Source: CBDHEY01 sp965262305 (lineage in GTDB: Bacteria; Pseudomonadota; Gammaproteobacteria; Pseudomonadales; Cellvibrionaceae). Taken from it: DNA of 64,000 nt. How positions within the stretch are numbered: the first letter of the stretch is position 1; every line of letters begins with the position of its first letter. This document shows positions 36,936 to 46,782 of this stretch, piece after piece. The notes under the pieces are model-generated. The model saw only the letters and a list, made by a program, of their open reading frames with translations, did no database searches and was not told the origin of the DNA. A program made the translations under genes and the position numbers. The stretch is from NCBI GenBank assembly GCA_965262305.1, contig CBDHEY010000004.1:124001-188000 (forward strand). Direction: 5' to 3'.

Positions 36936-37478
36936 TTACTTTTTAGCCGCAGCTAGTTCTTTATTTAGGGCTTCTGTTACCTTTTTAGTAATGTCTGCCT
37001 CTGGAACAGCAATATACGCCACCTGTTTTTGCAAGATGATATCGATTTTTTCAGCCGCTATGAGTTCTTCTAATATTTTTTCAAGCTTCTGTTGAATATC
37101 TCCAGCCACTCCCGTAACCGCAGCAGCCTGCATTGTTTGTGCCTTTTTTGCGGCTAATTGCAAGCTCTTTTGAATATTTTCTGCTTCACTATTTTTTTGA
37201 GCTTTTATCTCGTCACTCCACGTCAAACCTTCCGTGTCGTATTCTTTTTTTAGTGCTTCTAAATCTGATTTAAGCGCTTCACCTTGCTGAGTCAATTGCT
37301 TGAACTCCGCTGATTCGGTTACGCCCTTCACAGCTGCTTGTGCGACTTCTGTTCGTAATATCGCTTCTTGATGATCAAATACTACTATCTTCCCCGCATT
37401 TACCATCTGCGAAAAAAACATACTTACAGTAATAAAACCAACAAACTTACTTACCTGTTTAATCTTTAAAAAAACCAC
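36936..37478 (-). CDS. skp: Periplasmic chaperone Skp/OmpH
   Basis: I place the start at GTG 37478, because AGGGGA lies 6 bases before it and a good signal peptide follows (KIKQVSKFVGFITVSMFFSQMVNA|GK). The frame is open further, to 37523, which would overlap bamA. The mature protein is Lys/Glu/Ala-rich with long helices (residues about 65-135), as expected for the Skp tentacles, and ends in a basic AAAKK. Skp is a trimeric chaperone for unfolded outer-membrane proteins. It lies 28 bp after bamA. Confidence 0.92.
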   Translation of the reverse strand: MVFLKIKQVSKFVGFITVSMFFSQMVNAGKIVVFDHQEAILRTEVAQAAVKGVTESAEFKQLTQQGEALKSDLEALKKEYDTEGLTWSDEIKAQKNSEAENIQKSLQLAAKKAQTMQAAAVTGVAGDIQQKLEKILEELIAAEKIDIILQKQVAYIAVPEADITKKVTEALNKELAAAKK

Positions 37479-37506
37479 TTTATGTCCCCTAAATAAATTG
37501 AGAATG

Positions 37507-40176
37507 TTAAAAACCTGTACCAAATGTAAAATCGAAAAATTTAGTTCTATCTAATTCATTTTCTTTAATTGGTCTCGAGAAACTGAAGGTCAAAGGACCT
37601 AATGCCGATAACCATTTAAAACCTAATCCATATGACGAGCTCAAATGATTTATATCTGGCTCAAAACAAGAGAATTGATCTGGTCGACATTCATTTGAAA
37701 ATACATTACCAGCATCAACAAACGCGACTAATTGCATAGTCCTAGTATCCTTAACAAAAGGAATTGGAAGCAATAACTCGGTACTAAACTCCATCAAAAT
37801 ATTTCCACCAAAAGATGAGGATGAAGAACGTGTTAAACCTCTTTGGTTAGAAATGAGTGTACCTGGTAAACAACCATTTAGCCTCTCACCACCAGGCCCT
37901 CTAGCTAAGGAAGATGGATCTTCACAAAGCACATAAGCACTGCCATTGTTAATTATCTCTCCATTATCGACAGTTCCGTCGTTATTGATATCTTCAAAGC
38001 CGGTTCCCGACAAGATATAGAGCTCCGCAGGAACAACTTTAGGTCCTAACGTAAAACGCTCGAAACCACGTACGGAGCCAAAACCTCCTGCACGGAAGTT
38101 TTCAAAGAATGGTAACTCATCCATGCTCGCATAACCATCGCCATAACCTAACCTTGTTCGAAAACGCAAAGTTAAGTTTCTCGTCAAAGGTTGAAACATT
38201 TGCGCATCGTAAGTTAATTTATAATATTCTAAATCAGAACTAGGAATTGAGGCTTCAAATCGCAAAGATTGCGAATTTCCTCGAGTAGCTAATATACCTC
38301 TATTGAGAGTCCTGCGACTCCAAGAAGCATTAAACAATGCACTGTGAAACTCTGAGCCATGTTCATCAAGAAAGCCTAAGTCATCAGGTAAACCGATAAC
38401 ATCGTCTGTGACACGAAAAGTTTCTAATTGATACTCTTGCAAGACACCATTTTCTGACGGCGGACTTAAAACAAAATTTTCATAATCCGATTGCGTAATA
38501 TATGCTAACTCACTTCCATCACGCAAAAATGGGCTAAATAGAATTTGCTGAGCCGCGGTTAACCCTGTGGTTACAGATTGAAAATTATATCCTAACCCAA
38601 ATCTTAAAAATGACACTTCAGAAACAGGATAACCAAAAGTAACATCAACACCAGTTGAATTAATTGATGAACTACCGGAAAAATTAACTTCATTAAAGTC
38701 AGTCAGTCGATGAAAGAGACTAATTCCACGGGAAACGCCATCGGGTGTAAAGTATGGATCGCTAAAGGAAAGCGTATAATTTTCCTGAAAGATATTTTTC
38801 GTAGCTCCGATAGAAACACTATTTCCAGAGCCAAGCCAGTTAGATTCAGAAACACTAAAACCAAGGTTAAACCCAGAGGCATCAGCATAACCAACACTTG
38901 CACTAATACTTCCAGAAGGCTGTTCTTCAACCGTATAATTAACATCAACTAAATCAGCAGACCCTGGAACATCAATCGTTTCAACATTCACTTCTTTAAA
39001 AAAACCAAGTCGTTCTAAACGTATTTTTGATTGTTCGATTAAAGCATTGGAAGCAGGTGCACCCTCTAGCTGTCGCATTTCACGACGTAAGACTTCATCG
39101 GTTGTTTTGGTGTTTCCACTAAAGTTCACACGTCTAACATAAGTACGTTTTCCAGGATCAATAAAGAAAGTAACTTCTACCTCTTTAGTTTCCTGATTTT
39201 TATCTGTAATGCCTTCAACCTTCGCATTGGTATAACCAGAATTACCTAAAATTGTGGTGATATATTCTGATGTTCGCGTCATTGCTGACTGGGAAAAAGT
39301 ATTACCAGGTCGTAATAAGAAGAGACGTCTTATTCTAGCTTCAGATAAAATAGGATCTCCAGCTAGGTCTACGTTCGTTACCTTGTATATATCACCTTCT
39401 TCGACATTAATCGTGATATAAACAGATTCTTTATCAGGGCTAATAGAAACTTGTGAAGACAAAATTGCAAAATCTAAATACCCTCGATCCAAATAATGAG
39501 ACTCTAACTTCTCGAGGTCACCGGTCAAACGTTCTTTAGCATAACGATTTGCTTTAGAAAATGGTGCATACCACTTTGAAACATCGAGTTCAAAGTTCTC
39601 ACGCAACTCCTTCTCTGGGATTTTTTTATTACCCACAATATTGTAATGTAGAATTGATGCAGCACTACCTTCATCAATTTCAATTCTTATTTCCACCTGA
39701 TTATTGGCGAGCTCAACCACGTCATATGTGATGCCCGCGTCGTAGCGCGCTTGCGAAATATATTGGTTTTGAATTGAATTACTAATTCCTTCTAAAACTT
39801 GAGGCTGGAAGATCTCACCCTCAGCAAGGCCATTATCTTTCATTACTTCAACCAGCTGTTCTGTTTTTAGAAGTTTGTTCCCCTCTATTTCCAATACCTT
39901 AACAGCAGGACGTTCTTGCAAGATGATAATTAAAATATCTCCATCCCTTGCTATTTGCACGTCATCAAAAAAACCGGTTGCTAACATTGCTTGAATGGTA
40001 GAGCGAACATCTCCTGAATCTATCTCCTCGCCGGTAACAAAGGGTAAGGCGGCAAAAACGGGGCTCGCAGAAACACGCTGTAAACCTTCCAGCTGGATAT
40101 CCTTTACCTTGAAACTATACGCTAAACTATATTTAGACAAAGCAGCTAACGTTACCGCAGCAAAAATTCGCTTCAT
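37507..40176 (-). CDS. bamA: Outer membrane protein assembly factor BamA
   Basis: The product is 889 residues from ATG 40176 (an upstream TTG at 40197 is unlikely). A signal peptide ends LSLAYS-like, followed by five POTRA domains (about 20-420) and a 16-strand barrel with the conserved VRGFERF motif of loop 6 near residue 700. BamA inserts and folds beta-barrel proteins. A 12-residue EF-hand-like loop (D-I-N-N-D-G-T-V-D-N-G-E, residues 729-740) and a Cys-containing stretch lie in the predicted surface region after VRGF, which is unusual. E. coli BamA is 810 residues, so surface loops are enlarged. It lies in rseP-bamA-skp-lpxD order. Confidence 0.97.
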   Translation of the reverse strand: MKRIFAAVTLAALSKYSLAYSFKVKDIQLEGLQRVSASPVFAALPFVTGEEIDSGDVRSTIQAMLATGFFDDVQIARDGDILIIILQERPAVKVLEIEGNKLLKTEQLVEVMKDNGLAEGEIFQPQVLEGISNSIQNQYISQARYDAGITYDVVELANNQVEIRIEIDEGSAASILHYNIVGNKKIPEKELRENFELDVSKWYAPFSKANRYAKERLTGDLEKLESHYLDRGYLDFAILSSQVSISPDKESVYITINVEEGDIYKVTNVDLAGDPILSEARIRRLFLLRPGNTFSQSAMTRTSEYITTILGNSGYTNAKVEGITDKNQETKEVEVTFFIDPGKRTYVRRVNFSGNTKTTDEVLRREMRQLEGAPASNALIEQSKIRLERLGFFKEVNVETIDVPGSADLVDVNYTVEEQPSGSISASVGYADASGFNLGFSVSESNWLGSGNSVSIGATKNIFQENYTLSFSDPYFTPDGVSRGISLFHRLTDFNEVNFSGSSSINSTGVDVTFGYPVSEVSFLRFGLGYNFQSVTTGLTAAQQILFSPFLRDGSELAYITQSDYENFVLSPPSENGVLQEYQLETFRVTDDVIGLPDDLGFLDEHGSEFHSALFNASWSRRTLNRGILATRGNSQSLRFEASIPSSDLEYYKLTYDAQMFQPLTRNLTLRFRTRLGYGDGYASMDELPFFENFRAGGFGSVRGFERFTLGPKVVPAELYILSGTGFEDINNDGTVDNGEIINNGSAYVLCEDPSSLARGPGGERLNGCLPGTLISNQRGLTRSSSSSFGGNILMEFSTELLLPIPFVKDTRTMQLVAFVDAGNVFSNECRPDQFSCFEPDINHLSSSYGLGFKWLSALGPLTFSFSRPIKENELDRTKFFDFTFGTGF

Positions 40177-40220
40177 ACTGTTATTAAATTCTCTCAACTA
40201 CCTAATGATATTTTTATTTT

Positions 40221-41600
40221 TTATAAACGCGACAAATCGTTGTAAAAAGCAATTAACATTACCCCCAAAATAACAACGAGTCCCATTTGATATCCAATTG
40301 TCTGGATTTTTTCTGATACCGGACTGCCTTTAACCCACTCGATTAAGCTATACAGAATGTGCCCACCATCTAGCACAGGAATGGGTAACAAATTTAGTAC
40401 TCCTAACATAAGACTCAGGTAAGCCAAAAAATCCAAGAAAGAAAAGAAACCATGTCGCGCATGATCTGCAGCAACTTTTGCAATTCCAATAGGGCCACTC
40501 AAATTCTTGGCTGATATTTCACCTAAAATAAGTTTTTTTAAAGAAACAAGTATCAATACAGAAGTATCATATATTTCTATTACAGATGAAAATCCAGCAT
40601 CTAAAACACTGAACTCCTTTCGAGTAACCATAGAATCTGGATAGTTCTCTCTTCCGACAGGAATACCAATTCTTCCTACGACCTTACCATCTTCTCTAAC
40701 AAAACGCTTAGGAGTGATCTCAAGTCTCTCGAGATTTTCATCTCTTTCAACAACAAACTCAATCACTTCACCAGGGCTATCTGCAATATATTTAACCCAA
40801 TCAAACTCCCTATCGACATGATTACCATCTAGGGAAAAAAGTTTATCCCCAGCCAGTAAACCAGCTTCGTATGCAGCGCCTCCTTTTACAACAGAGCTAA
40901 TCACAGGATCATATGGCGGTAAGTAAAACTTAAGGCCTAAACTACCAATTAAATCTGGCTCTTCGGCATCTCTTAACCAGTTATCTATTGAAATCGTTGA
41001 CTCATAAGTTAATTCTTCACTAATAAACTTTACGTCGGCGAAATTATGGTACTTAACAACTACTTTTATCTGTCCACTATTACCGATACGCTCTAACAAG
41101 CGAATTTGAACATCCTTTCTACTGACGGTTTCTCTCCCGTCAATGGATATAATTTCTTGTCCAGATTCCAAGCCCGCTTGCTTTGCAAGAGAACCATCCG
41201 CAACTTCACCAATTACAGGGGAAACTACTACGGTGCCCTGTAAAAATAACACCCAATAAACAAAAAACGCCAATACAAAATTTGCTAAAGGTCCGGCACT
41301 TGCTATAGCAATACGTTGCCAAGGAGCTTTATTGTTATATGCTTGACTTTTTTCAGCCTCCGGAACATTTGATTCACGCTCATCGAGCATTTTTACGTAT
41401 CCACCCAAAGGAATAGCGGAAATCGAAAACTCAGTATTAGATTTATCCTTAAAAGAAAATAATTGCTGACCAAAACCGATTGAAAAGCGAATTACTCTTA
41501 CACCGCACAATCTGGCAACATAAAAATGACCAAACTCATGAATCGCTACCAAAATAGTGATAGCAACAAGAAACCACATGACCGTAGTTAACGTTTCCAT
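40221..41600 (-). CDS. rseP: Site-2 intramembrane metalloprotease RseP
   Basis: This 459-residue inner-membrane zinc protease has the catalytic motif HEFGH at residues 21-25, tandem PDZ domains (about 115-310) and the C-terminal LPIPVLDGGH motif that supplies the third zinc ligand. RseP cuts anti-sigma-E factor RseA after DegS and clears signal peptides. Length matches E. coli (450). It lies 4 bp after dxr and 44 bp before bamA. Confidence 0.97.
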   Translation of the reverse strand: METLTTVMWFLVAITILVAIHEFGHFYVARLCGVRVIRFSIGFGQQLFSFKDKSNTEFSISAIPLGGYVKMLDERESNVPEAEKSQAYNNKAPWQRIAIASAGPLANFVLAFFVYWVLFLQGTVVVSPVIGEVADGSLAKQAGLESGQEIISIDGRETVSRKDVQIRLLERIGNSGQIKVVVKYHNFADVKFISEELTYESTISIDNWLRDAEEPDLIGSLGLKFYLPPYDPVISSVVKGGAAYEAGLLAGDKLFSLDGNHVDREFDWVKYIADSPGEVIEFVVERDENLERLEITPKRFVREDGKVVGRIGIPVGRENYPDSMVTRKEFSVLDAGFSSVIEIYDTSVLILVSLKKLILGEISAKNLSGPIGIAKVAADHARHGFFSFLDFLAYLSLMLGVLNLLPIPVLDGGHILYSLIEWVKGSPVSEKIQTIGYQMGLVVILGVMLIAFYNDLSRL

Positions 41601-41604
41601 TCTT

Positions 41605-42786
41605 TTATAATCCTACCCCATGTAAGTTACTTGAAACTTCTGATGCATAAATTCTTGCCTCTTTATCCGCATTTAAGACAACATCAATGGAGTCTGGTTC
41701 GCAAGAATCCCAGGAATCTAGGACCTTCTGGATAACTTCGGTAATTTGAGTAAATTTAATTTTATTATTTAAGAAATCATTTACTGCAACTTCGTTAGCA
41801 GCATTCAGCGCGATTGAGTAGGTTCCACCTCGTTTCACAACCTCCAACGAAAGCTTTAAACCGGTAAATTTGTCCAAATCCGGTAACTCAAACGTGAGTG
41901 CATTTAGCTTTGTGAAGTCTAGATACGTAGCATTAGAAGAAATCCTTTCGGGCCAGGCCAGGCAGTGCGCTATAGGCGTGCGCATATCCGGATTACCTAA
42001 TTGTGCCAATACCGAACCATCTATAAATTCAACCATGGAATGGACCACGCTTTGTGGATGAACAAGAATTTCGATAAGCTCGTCACTCGCATCAAATAAC
42101 CAACATGCTTCGATAAACTCTAAACCTTTATTCATCATCGTAGCGGAGTCTACTGAAATCTTTCTTCCCATACTCCAATTTGGGTGGGCACAAGCCTGAT
42201 CAGGAGTCACATAATCTAATTCCGAGGCTGCTACTGATCGAAAAGGTCCTCCAGATCCTGTAAGGTATATCTTTCTAACACCCTTACTTTCCAAACCCGA
42301 GTTATTCTGCGGTAGACATTGAAATATTGCGTTGTGCTCACTATCTACCGGCAGCAATGTAGCTTTGTAATCAACTACAGCATCCATGAACAACTTACCG
42401 CTCATGACCAATGATTCTTTGTTTGCTAGGAGCACTTTTTTACCGGTCTTAACCGCAGCTAAAGTAGGCAAAAGTCCAGCAGCTCCAACGATAGCGGCGA
42501 CTACCGTATCCACTTTAGATTCTCTCGATACCCACTCAAGTGAATCCACGCCACCTAAAACTTCGGTTCGAAGTTTCCCCAATTGTCTTTTTAACTCGTT
42601 TGCTGATTCTACATCAGCCAAAACTGCGTATTCAGGTAGATAACGTTCGCAAAGAGAACGCATTGCATCGATATTATCATTCGCAGTCAATGCAAAAAGG
42701 CTGTACTTTTCGGGATGAGATGAAATGACATCTAAGGTACTTTTACCAATAGATCCTGTCGCCCCTAAAATAGTTACACTTTGCAT
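41605..42786 (-). CDS. dxr: 1-deoxy-D-xylulose 5-phosphate reductoisomerase
   Basis: This 393-residue second enzyme of the MEP pathway uses NADPH and a divalent metal. It has the N-terminal GATGSIGKSTLDV nucleotide-binding loop, LPVDSEHNAIFQ metal-binding residues and HPNWSMGRKISVDSATMMNK (in part). It lies between cdsA and rseP, and it feeds isoprenoid supply for uppS in the same run. Also called ispC. Confidence 0.98.
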   Translation of the reverse strand: MQSVTILGATGSIGKSTLDVISSHPEKYSLFALTANDNIDAMRSLCERYLPEYAVLADVESANELKRQLGKLRTEVLGGVDSLEWVSRESKVDTVVAAIVGAAGLLPTLAAVKTGKKVLLANKESLVMSGKLFMDAVVDYKATLLPVDSEHNAIFQCLPQNNSGLESKGVRKIYLTGSGGPFRSVAASELDYVTPDQACAHPNWSMGRKISVDSATMMNKGLEFIEACWLFDASDELIEILVHPQSVVHSMVEFIDGSVLAQLGNPDMRTPIAHCLAWPERISSNATYLDFTKLNALTFELPDLDKFTGLKLSLEVVKRGGTYSIALNAANEVAVNDFLNNKIKFTQITEVIQKVLDSWDSCEPDSIDVVLNADKEARIYASEVSSNLHGVGL

Positions 42787-42798
42787 TGTTTTACCAGT

Positions 42799-43623
42799 TT
42801 AGAGTTGATAAGAGGTCATCAATAACGCTAACGCAAATACTGGCGCTGCAGCGACAAGACCATCTATCCGATCCAGCACTCCTCCGTGCCCAGGTAATAA
42901 TTGGCTACTGTCCTTAACGCCTCGGTGGCGCTTAACCATACTCTCAAGCAAGTCGCCAATCACAGAAATTAGTGCTGTAGGTATAAGAATCAAAAACAAG
43001 ATCAACCACTGATCTTTACCAAAAACCCAGTTGAAAATCATACCGATAAAAACAGCGAAGATCATTCCGCCGAAAACACCTTCCCACGATTTTCCAGGGC
43101 TAACGTTAGGGGCAAGCTTTGTTCTACCTAAAGATTTACCCGTAAAATAAGCGCCGATATCCGCCGCGGCAATAATAAATATAACCATTAACATGAGCCA
43201 AGCACCATTATTTTCGGCGCGTAAATATATACAAGCCAACCAAGCTGGTATGAGCACAAACCATCCCATGACCGCGCGTATTGGCCAACTTCCCCAAATA
43301 ATCGCACTTGAAGGAAAGCCTTGAATCCAAAGTAGTGAAAACACCCACCATGCGCATCCAACTAACAAAATAGAACGCAAAGCCTCCATATCTTGTGACC
43401 ATTTAGAATACCAGGCTAGCGTTATCGCCAAACCAAAAGTCACTAGAGTGAATAAAATTCGGGCAATTTTAGATCGAATTCCAGATAAATTAGACCACTC
43501 CCAAGCTCCCACCAAAAACAAAATACATATAAATAGGGTGAAGCCTTCTAGAGGTAAAACAAACAAAGCGAACAAAAGAATGAAAAGCATCGCAAATGCT
43601 GTAATCACTCGCTGCTTAAGCAC
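42799..43623 (-). CDS. cdsA: Phosphatidate cytidylyltransferase
   Basis: From GTG 43623 the product is 274 residues and begins LKQRVITAFAML, matching the MLKQR-type start of the family. GGGAG lies 5 bases upstream. In-frame GTGs at 43629 and 43635 are less likely. It has about eight membrane helices and the CDS signature near the C-terminus (SVIGDLLESMVKRHRGVKDSS, in part). It makes CDP-diacylglycerol from phosphatidic acid and CTP. It overlaps the uppS stop by 8 bases, implying coupled translation. Confidence 0.95.
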   Translation of the reverse strand: MLKQRVITAFAMLFILLFALFVLPLEGFTLFICILFLVGAWEWSNLSGIRSKIARILFTLVTFGLAITLAWYSKWSQDMEALRSILLVGCAWWVFSLLWIQGFPSSAIIWGSWPIRAVMGWFVLIPAWLACIYLRAENNGAWLMLMVIFIIAAADIGAYFTGKSLGRTKLAPNVSPGKSWEGVFGGMIFAVFIGMIFNWVFGKDQWLILFLILIPTALISVIGDLLESMVKRHRGVKDSSQLLPGHGGVLDRIDGLVAAAPVFALALLMTSYQL

Positions 43624-44365
43624 TGGCACTCCCACTCTTTAACTGTTCACTCGTGTGACCAAACCGACGCTGACGCTTATAGTAGTCGTCAACCGCCTCT
43701 TTGAGTGCCTGAGCTCCAAATTCTGGCCACAAAAGCTCGCTGAAATACAGTTCAGCGTAGGCTGCTTGCCATAACAAAAAATTACTAATTCTAAGCTCGC
43801 CACCAGTGCGAATAAGCATATCTAGGTCAGGTAAACTTGAAGTAGAAATATAGTCAGACAACATTTCTTCAGTGAAATCTTCCAACTTTATTTCACCATC
43901 TAATATCCGTTGGCACACTGCTTTTGCTGAATTTACTATATCCCAACATCCACCATAATCGGCAGCAATCACAAGTGTCGCTTCTTTACCTTGAGCAATC
44001 GTTTCCGCTTCTTCGATTGCCCCAAGGAGCTTGTTTGAAAAACGCTTCTTGCTGCCGATAACCTTTAGTGAAACACCTTCTGATGCAAGCTTCTTCGCTT
44101 CTTTTTTTAAATAGTTATAAAAAAGCCCCATCAGGGCTTCTACTTCCTTGGGCGGCCTACGCCAATTTTCGCTGCTAAATGCAAATAATGTAAGAGTATT
44201 AACACCTTGCTCACGGCAAGCAGATAAAACATCTCTTATTCTCTCAACACCAGCACGGTGACCCGCAATACCCTGTTTACCTTCACGCTTTGCCCATCGA
44301 TTATTACCATCCATAATGATGGCGATATGCGCTAATGGGTGCGTACTTTCAGAAAAACTCCCCAC
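43616..44365 (-). CDS. uppS: (2E,6E)-farnesyl-diphosphate-specific undecaprenyl diphosphate synthase
   Basis: This 249-residue cis-prenyltransferase builds the C55 carrier lipid for cell wall and O-antigen. The catalytic Asp is in IIMDGNNRWAKREG; RAGVERIRDV, FAFSSENWRRP and DMLIRTGGELRISNFLLWQ (in part) are also present. It starts at GTG 44365, 8 bases beyond the frr stop. Confidence 0.97.
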   Translation of the reverse strand: MGSFSESTHPLAHIAIIMDGNNRWAKREGKQGIAGHRAGVERIRDVLSACREQGVNTLTLFAFSSENWRRPPKEVEALMGLFYNYLKKEAKKLASEGVSLKVIGSKKRFSNKLLGAIEEAETIAQGKEATLVIAADYGGCWDIVNSAKAVCQRILDGEIKLEDFTEEMLSDYISTSSLPDLDMLIRTGGELRISNFLLWQAAYAELYFSELLWPEFGAQALKEAVDDYYKRQRRFGHTSEQLKSGSASA

Positions 44366-44373
44366 TTGATGCT

Positions 44374-44931
44374 CTATACTTCCATCAAATCGTCTTCTTT
44401 CGCAGCCAATGCTTTATCTATAGCAGCGATATGTTTGTCGGTAATCTTCTGAATATCGTCCTGAGCTTTACGTTCTTCATCTTCTGTAATTTCCTTATCT
44501 TTTTGAAGATCTTTTAACATTGAAATAACATCACGGCGAATGTTTCGAACTGAAACACGAGCATTTTCCGCTTCTGCTCTAGCTTGTTTTATGTAACCTT
44601 TCCTTGTTTCCTCAGTAAGAGGAGGCATTGGTACGCGAATTAACTCACCTGAAGTCACTGGGTTCAAACCTAAATCAGACTTCATAATAGCTTTTTCGAT
44701 CTCCGGGACCATCGGTTTTTCCCAAGGACTGACCGAGAGGGTTCTGTTATCGAGCACAGATATATTTGCTACCTGAGATAGGGGTGTCGGATTTCCATAG
44801 TAAGAAACACTCACATTATCTAAAATACTTGGGTGGGCACGCCCGGTACGAATTTTATTGAAGTTAAGACCTAAAACTTCAACGCTCTTATTCATGCGCT
44901 CATCAGCATCATTTTTAATATCGTTAATCAT
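44374..44931 (-). CDS. frr: Ribosome recycling factor
   Basis: This 185-residue RRF splits post-termination ribosomes with EF-G. It has the typical INDIKNDADERMNKSVE start, the LNFNKIRTGRAHPSILDNV block (in part) and helical C-terminal domain. Length is exactly the family norm. It lies 18 bp after pyrH. Confidence 0.98.
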   Translation of the reverse strand: MINDIKNDADERMNKSVEVLGLNFNKIRTGRAHPSILDNVSVSYYGNPTPLSQVANISVLDNRTLSVSPWEKPMVPEIEKAIMKSDLGLNPVTSGELIRVPMPPLTEETRKGYIKQARAEAENARVSVRNIRRDVISMLKDLQKDKEITEDEERKAQDDIQKITDKHIAAIDKALAAKEDDLMEV

Positions 44932-44949
44932 GTTTATTTGCCTTTTATT

Positions 44950-45684
44950 TTATTCTGCTTCTTCAATGAGAGTCCCTTCATCACCACCTACAACAATATT
45001 AAGCAGTGCACCAGGTTTATCCACCATTTGGAAAACCCTTACTGGCATTTTTTGATCTTGACACAAGCAGATAGCTGTCAAATCCATTACTCCCAACTTT
45101 TCTCTCAATACTGTGTCATAACTGAGTCTATCGTATTTCGTCGCTGTAGGATCTTTAACGGGATCAGCAGTATAGACACCATCAACCTTTGTAGCTTTCA
45201 GAACTAGCTCGGCTTCAACCTCAATAGCTCTTAAGCAAGCAGCAGAATCTGTTGTAAAAAATGGGTTTCCTGTACCGGCAGAAAAAATCACCACCTCGCC
45301 ATTTTCTAAATGACGAATAGCTTTACGACGATCATAATGATCTACCATACCGCTCATAGGAATTGCTGACATAACATTTGTAGAGATATTAGATCTCTCC
45401 AGCGCATCTCTCAAAGCGAGTGCATTCATAACTGTCGCCAACATTCCCATGTGGTCACCAGTGACACGATCAAGGCCCGCTTTACTCAAGGCTGAACCTC
45501 TAAAAAGGTTTCCACCACCAATTACAAGACCGACTTGAACACCAATACCAACTAACTGACCTATTTCTAAAGCCATCTTGTCTAACACTTTAGGGTCGAT
45601 GCCAAAGCCTTCTGATCCCATGAGTTGCTCGCCACTGAGTTTCAACAAAATGCGTTTATATTTGCGGTCGGCAGTTACCGTCAT
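44950..45684 (-). CDS. pyrH: Uridylate kinase
   Basis: This 244-residue hexameric UMP kinase of the amino-acid kinase fold has YKRILLKLSGEQLMG, VGLVIGGGNLFRG, and GTGNPFFTTDSAACLRA (in part). It phosphorylates UMP to UDP. It starts 77 bp beyond the terminator-like hairpin that follows tsf, so it may depend on read-through or on its own promoter. Confidence 0.98.
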   Translation of the reverse strand: MTVTADRKYKRILLKLSGEQLMGSEGFGIDPKVLDKMALEIGQLVGIGVQVGLVIGGGNLFRGSALSKAGLDRVTGDHMGMLATVMNALALRDALERSNISTNVMSAIPMSGMVDHYDRRKAIRHLENGEVVIFSAGTGNPFFTTDSAACLRAIEVEAELVLKATKVDGVYTADPVKDPTATKYDRLSYDTVLREKLGVMDLTAICLCQDQKMPVRVFQMVDKPGALLNIVVGGDEGTLIEEAE

Positions 45685-45760
45685 CGAAATATCCTCTCAA
45701 AATCTTTAGTTAGGTGGCCAGGAATACAAGCGTATGCAAAATTCGCGAAAGTGTAACAGT

Positions 45761-45790
45761 AAAAAGGCGGGAGTCATATCCCGCCTTTTT
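45761..45790 (-). terminator. Terminator/attenuator between tsf and pyrH
   Basis: The arms AAAAAGGCGGGA and TCCCGCCTTTTT form a 12-bp perfect stem with a 6-base loop. It lies 25 bp past the tsf stop. It probably lowers transcription from rpsB-tsf into pyrH; the symmetric A and T runs make it usable on either strand. Confidence 0.92.
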
Positions 45791-45814
45791 GAATAACACA
45801 AAGAATTGATTTAA

Positions 45815-46687
45815 TTAAGCTTTTGTCGCTTCAAGCTGAGCAGCTACTTCTGCAGCAAAATCTTCTTCTTTCTTTTCCATGCCTTCGCCTACTTCAAAGC
45901 GCACCATAGAAATAACCTCTGCACCACCTTCTTTCGCTAGTTGACCAACAGATACCTCTGGGTTTTTAACAAAAGGCTGATCAAGCAAGCTATTTTCCTT
46001 TAAGAATTTATTGATTCGCCCAACCATCATTTTTTCAACGATATTCTCTGGCTTACCTTCCATATCAGGCTGAGCCTTAATAATTTCTTTTTCCTTATTG
46101 ACCAAGTCTTCTGGCATATCTTTTGAATTAACAACTCTCGGATTAACAGCTGCAACATGCATTGCAATATCTTTAGCCAAATCGATGGAACCAGATTTTA
46201 ACTCGATGATTGACGCGATTCGATTATTTGAGTGAACATAAGCTCCAACAACACCGTCAGAGGCTTGAACCAAGCTCACCCGACGAACACCAATGTTTTC
46301 TCCAATTTTTTGGACCAAGGCTTGACGATCCGACTCTAGGGACTCATCCACTAAAGATTCCAGGTCTGATGCTTTATCAGCAAAAGCTTTATCAAGCACT
46401 TTACCTACGAAGCCCAAAAACCCGTCGTCACGAGCCACAAAGTCTGTTTCACTATTTACCTCAATGACTACACCATAACTGCCATCTTCGGCAATCTTCG
46501 CAGCAACAACACCTTCAACAGCAGCTCTATCCGCTTTTTTAGCGGCCTTTAAGCCTGAGGCTTTACGCAAATTTTCAATTGCCAAATCTATATCACCATC
46601 GGTTTCTGCAAGTGCTTTTTTACACTCCATCATGCCTAAACCAGTTCTTTCGCGTAACTCTTTAACTAAAGAAGCAGAAACTGCCAT
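45815..46687 (-). CDS. tsf: Translation elongation factor Ts
   Basis: The product is 290 residues from ATG 46687, with GAGG 9 bases upstream; an in-frame TTG at 46702 is not needed. The N-terminal UBA-like domain (SLVKELRERTGLGMMECKKAL, in part) and the core (NSETDFVARDDGF) are typical. EF-Ts exchanges GDP for GTP on EF-Tu. It follows rpsB as usual, separated by a hairpin. Confidence 0.98.
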   Translation of the reverse strand: MAVSASLVKELRERTGLGMMECKKALAETDGDIDLAIENLRKASGLKAAKKADRAAVEGVVAAKIAEDGSYGVVIEVNSETDFVARDDGFLGFVGKVLDKAFADKASDLESLVDESLESDRQALVQKIGENIGVRRVSLVQASDGVVGAYVHSNNRIASIIELKSGSIDLAKDIAMHVAAVNPRVVNSKDMPEDLVNKEKEIIKAQPDMEGKPENIVEKMMVGRINKFLKENSLLDQPFVKNPEVSVGQLAKEGGAEVISMVRFEVGEGMEKKEEDFAAEVAAQLEATKA

Positions 46688-46724
46688 CTTGATTTTCCTC
46701 AATAGAATTATTTTTGAAATTTAA

Positions 46725-46750
46725 AAAAAAGGGGATAACTCCCCTTTTTT
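46725..46750 (-). terminator. Attenuator hairpin between rpsB and tsf
   Basis: AAAAAAGGGG and CCCCTTTTTT pair as a perfect 10-bp stem around a 6-base loop. It lies 33 bp beyond the rpsB stop and likely sets the rpsB to tsf ratio by partial termination. Confidence 0.85.
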
Positions 46751-46782
46751 ACTAAGTTTAATAATTGTATTTTACAGAACGA

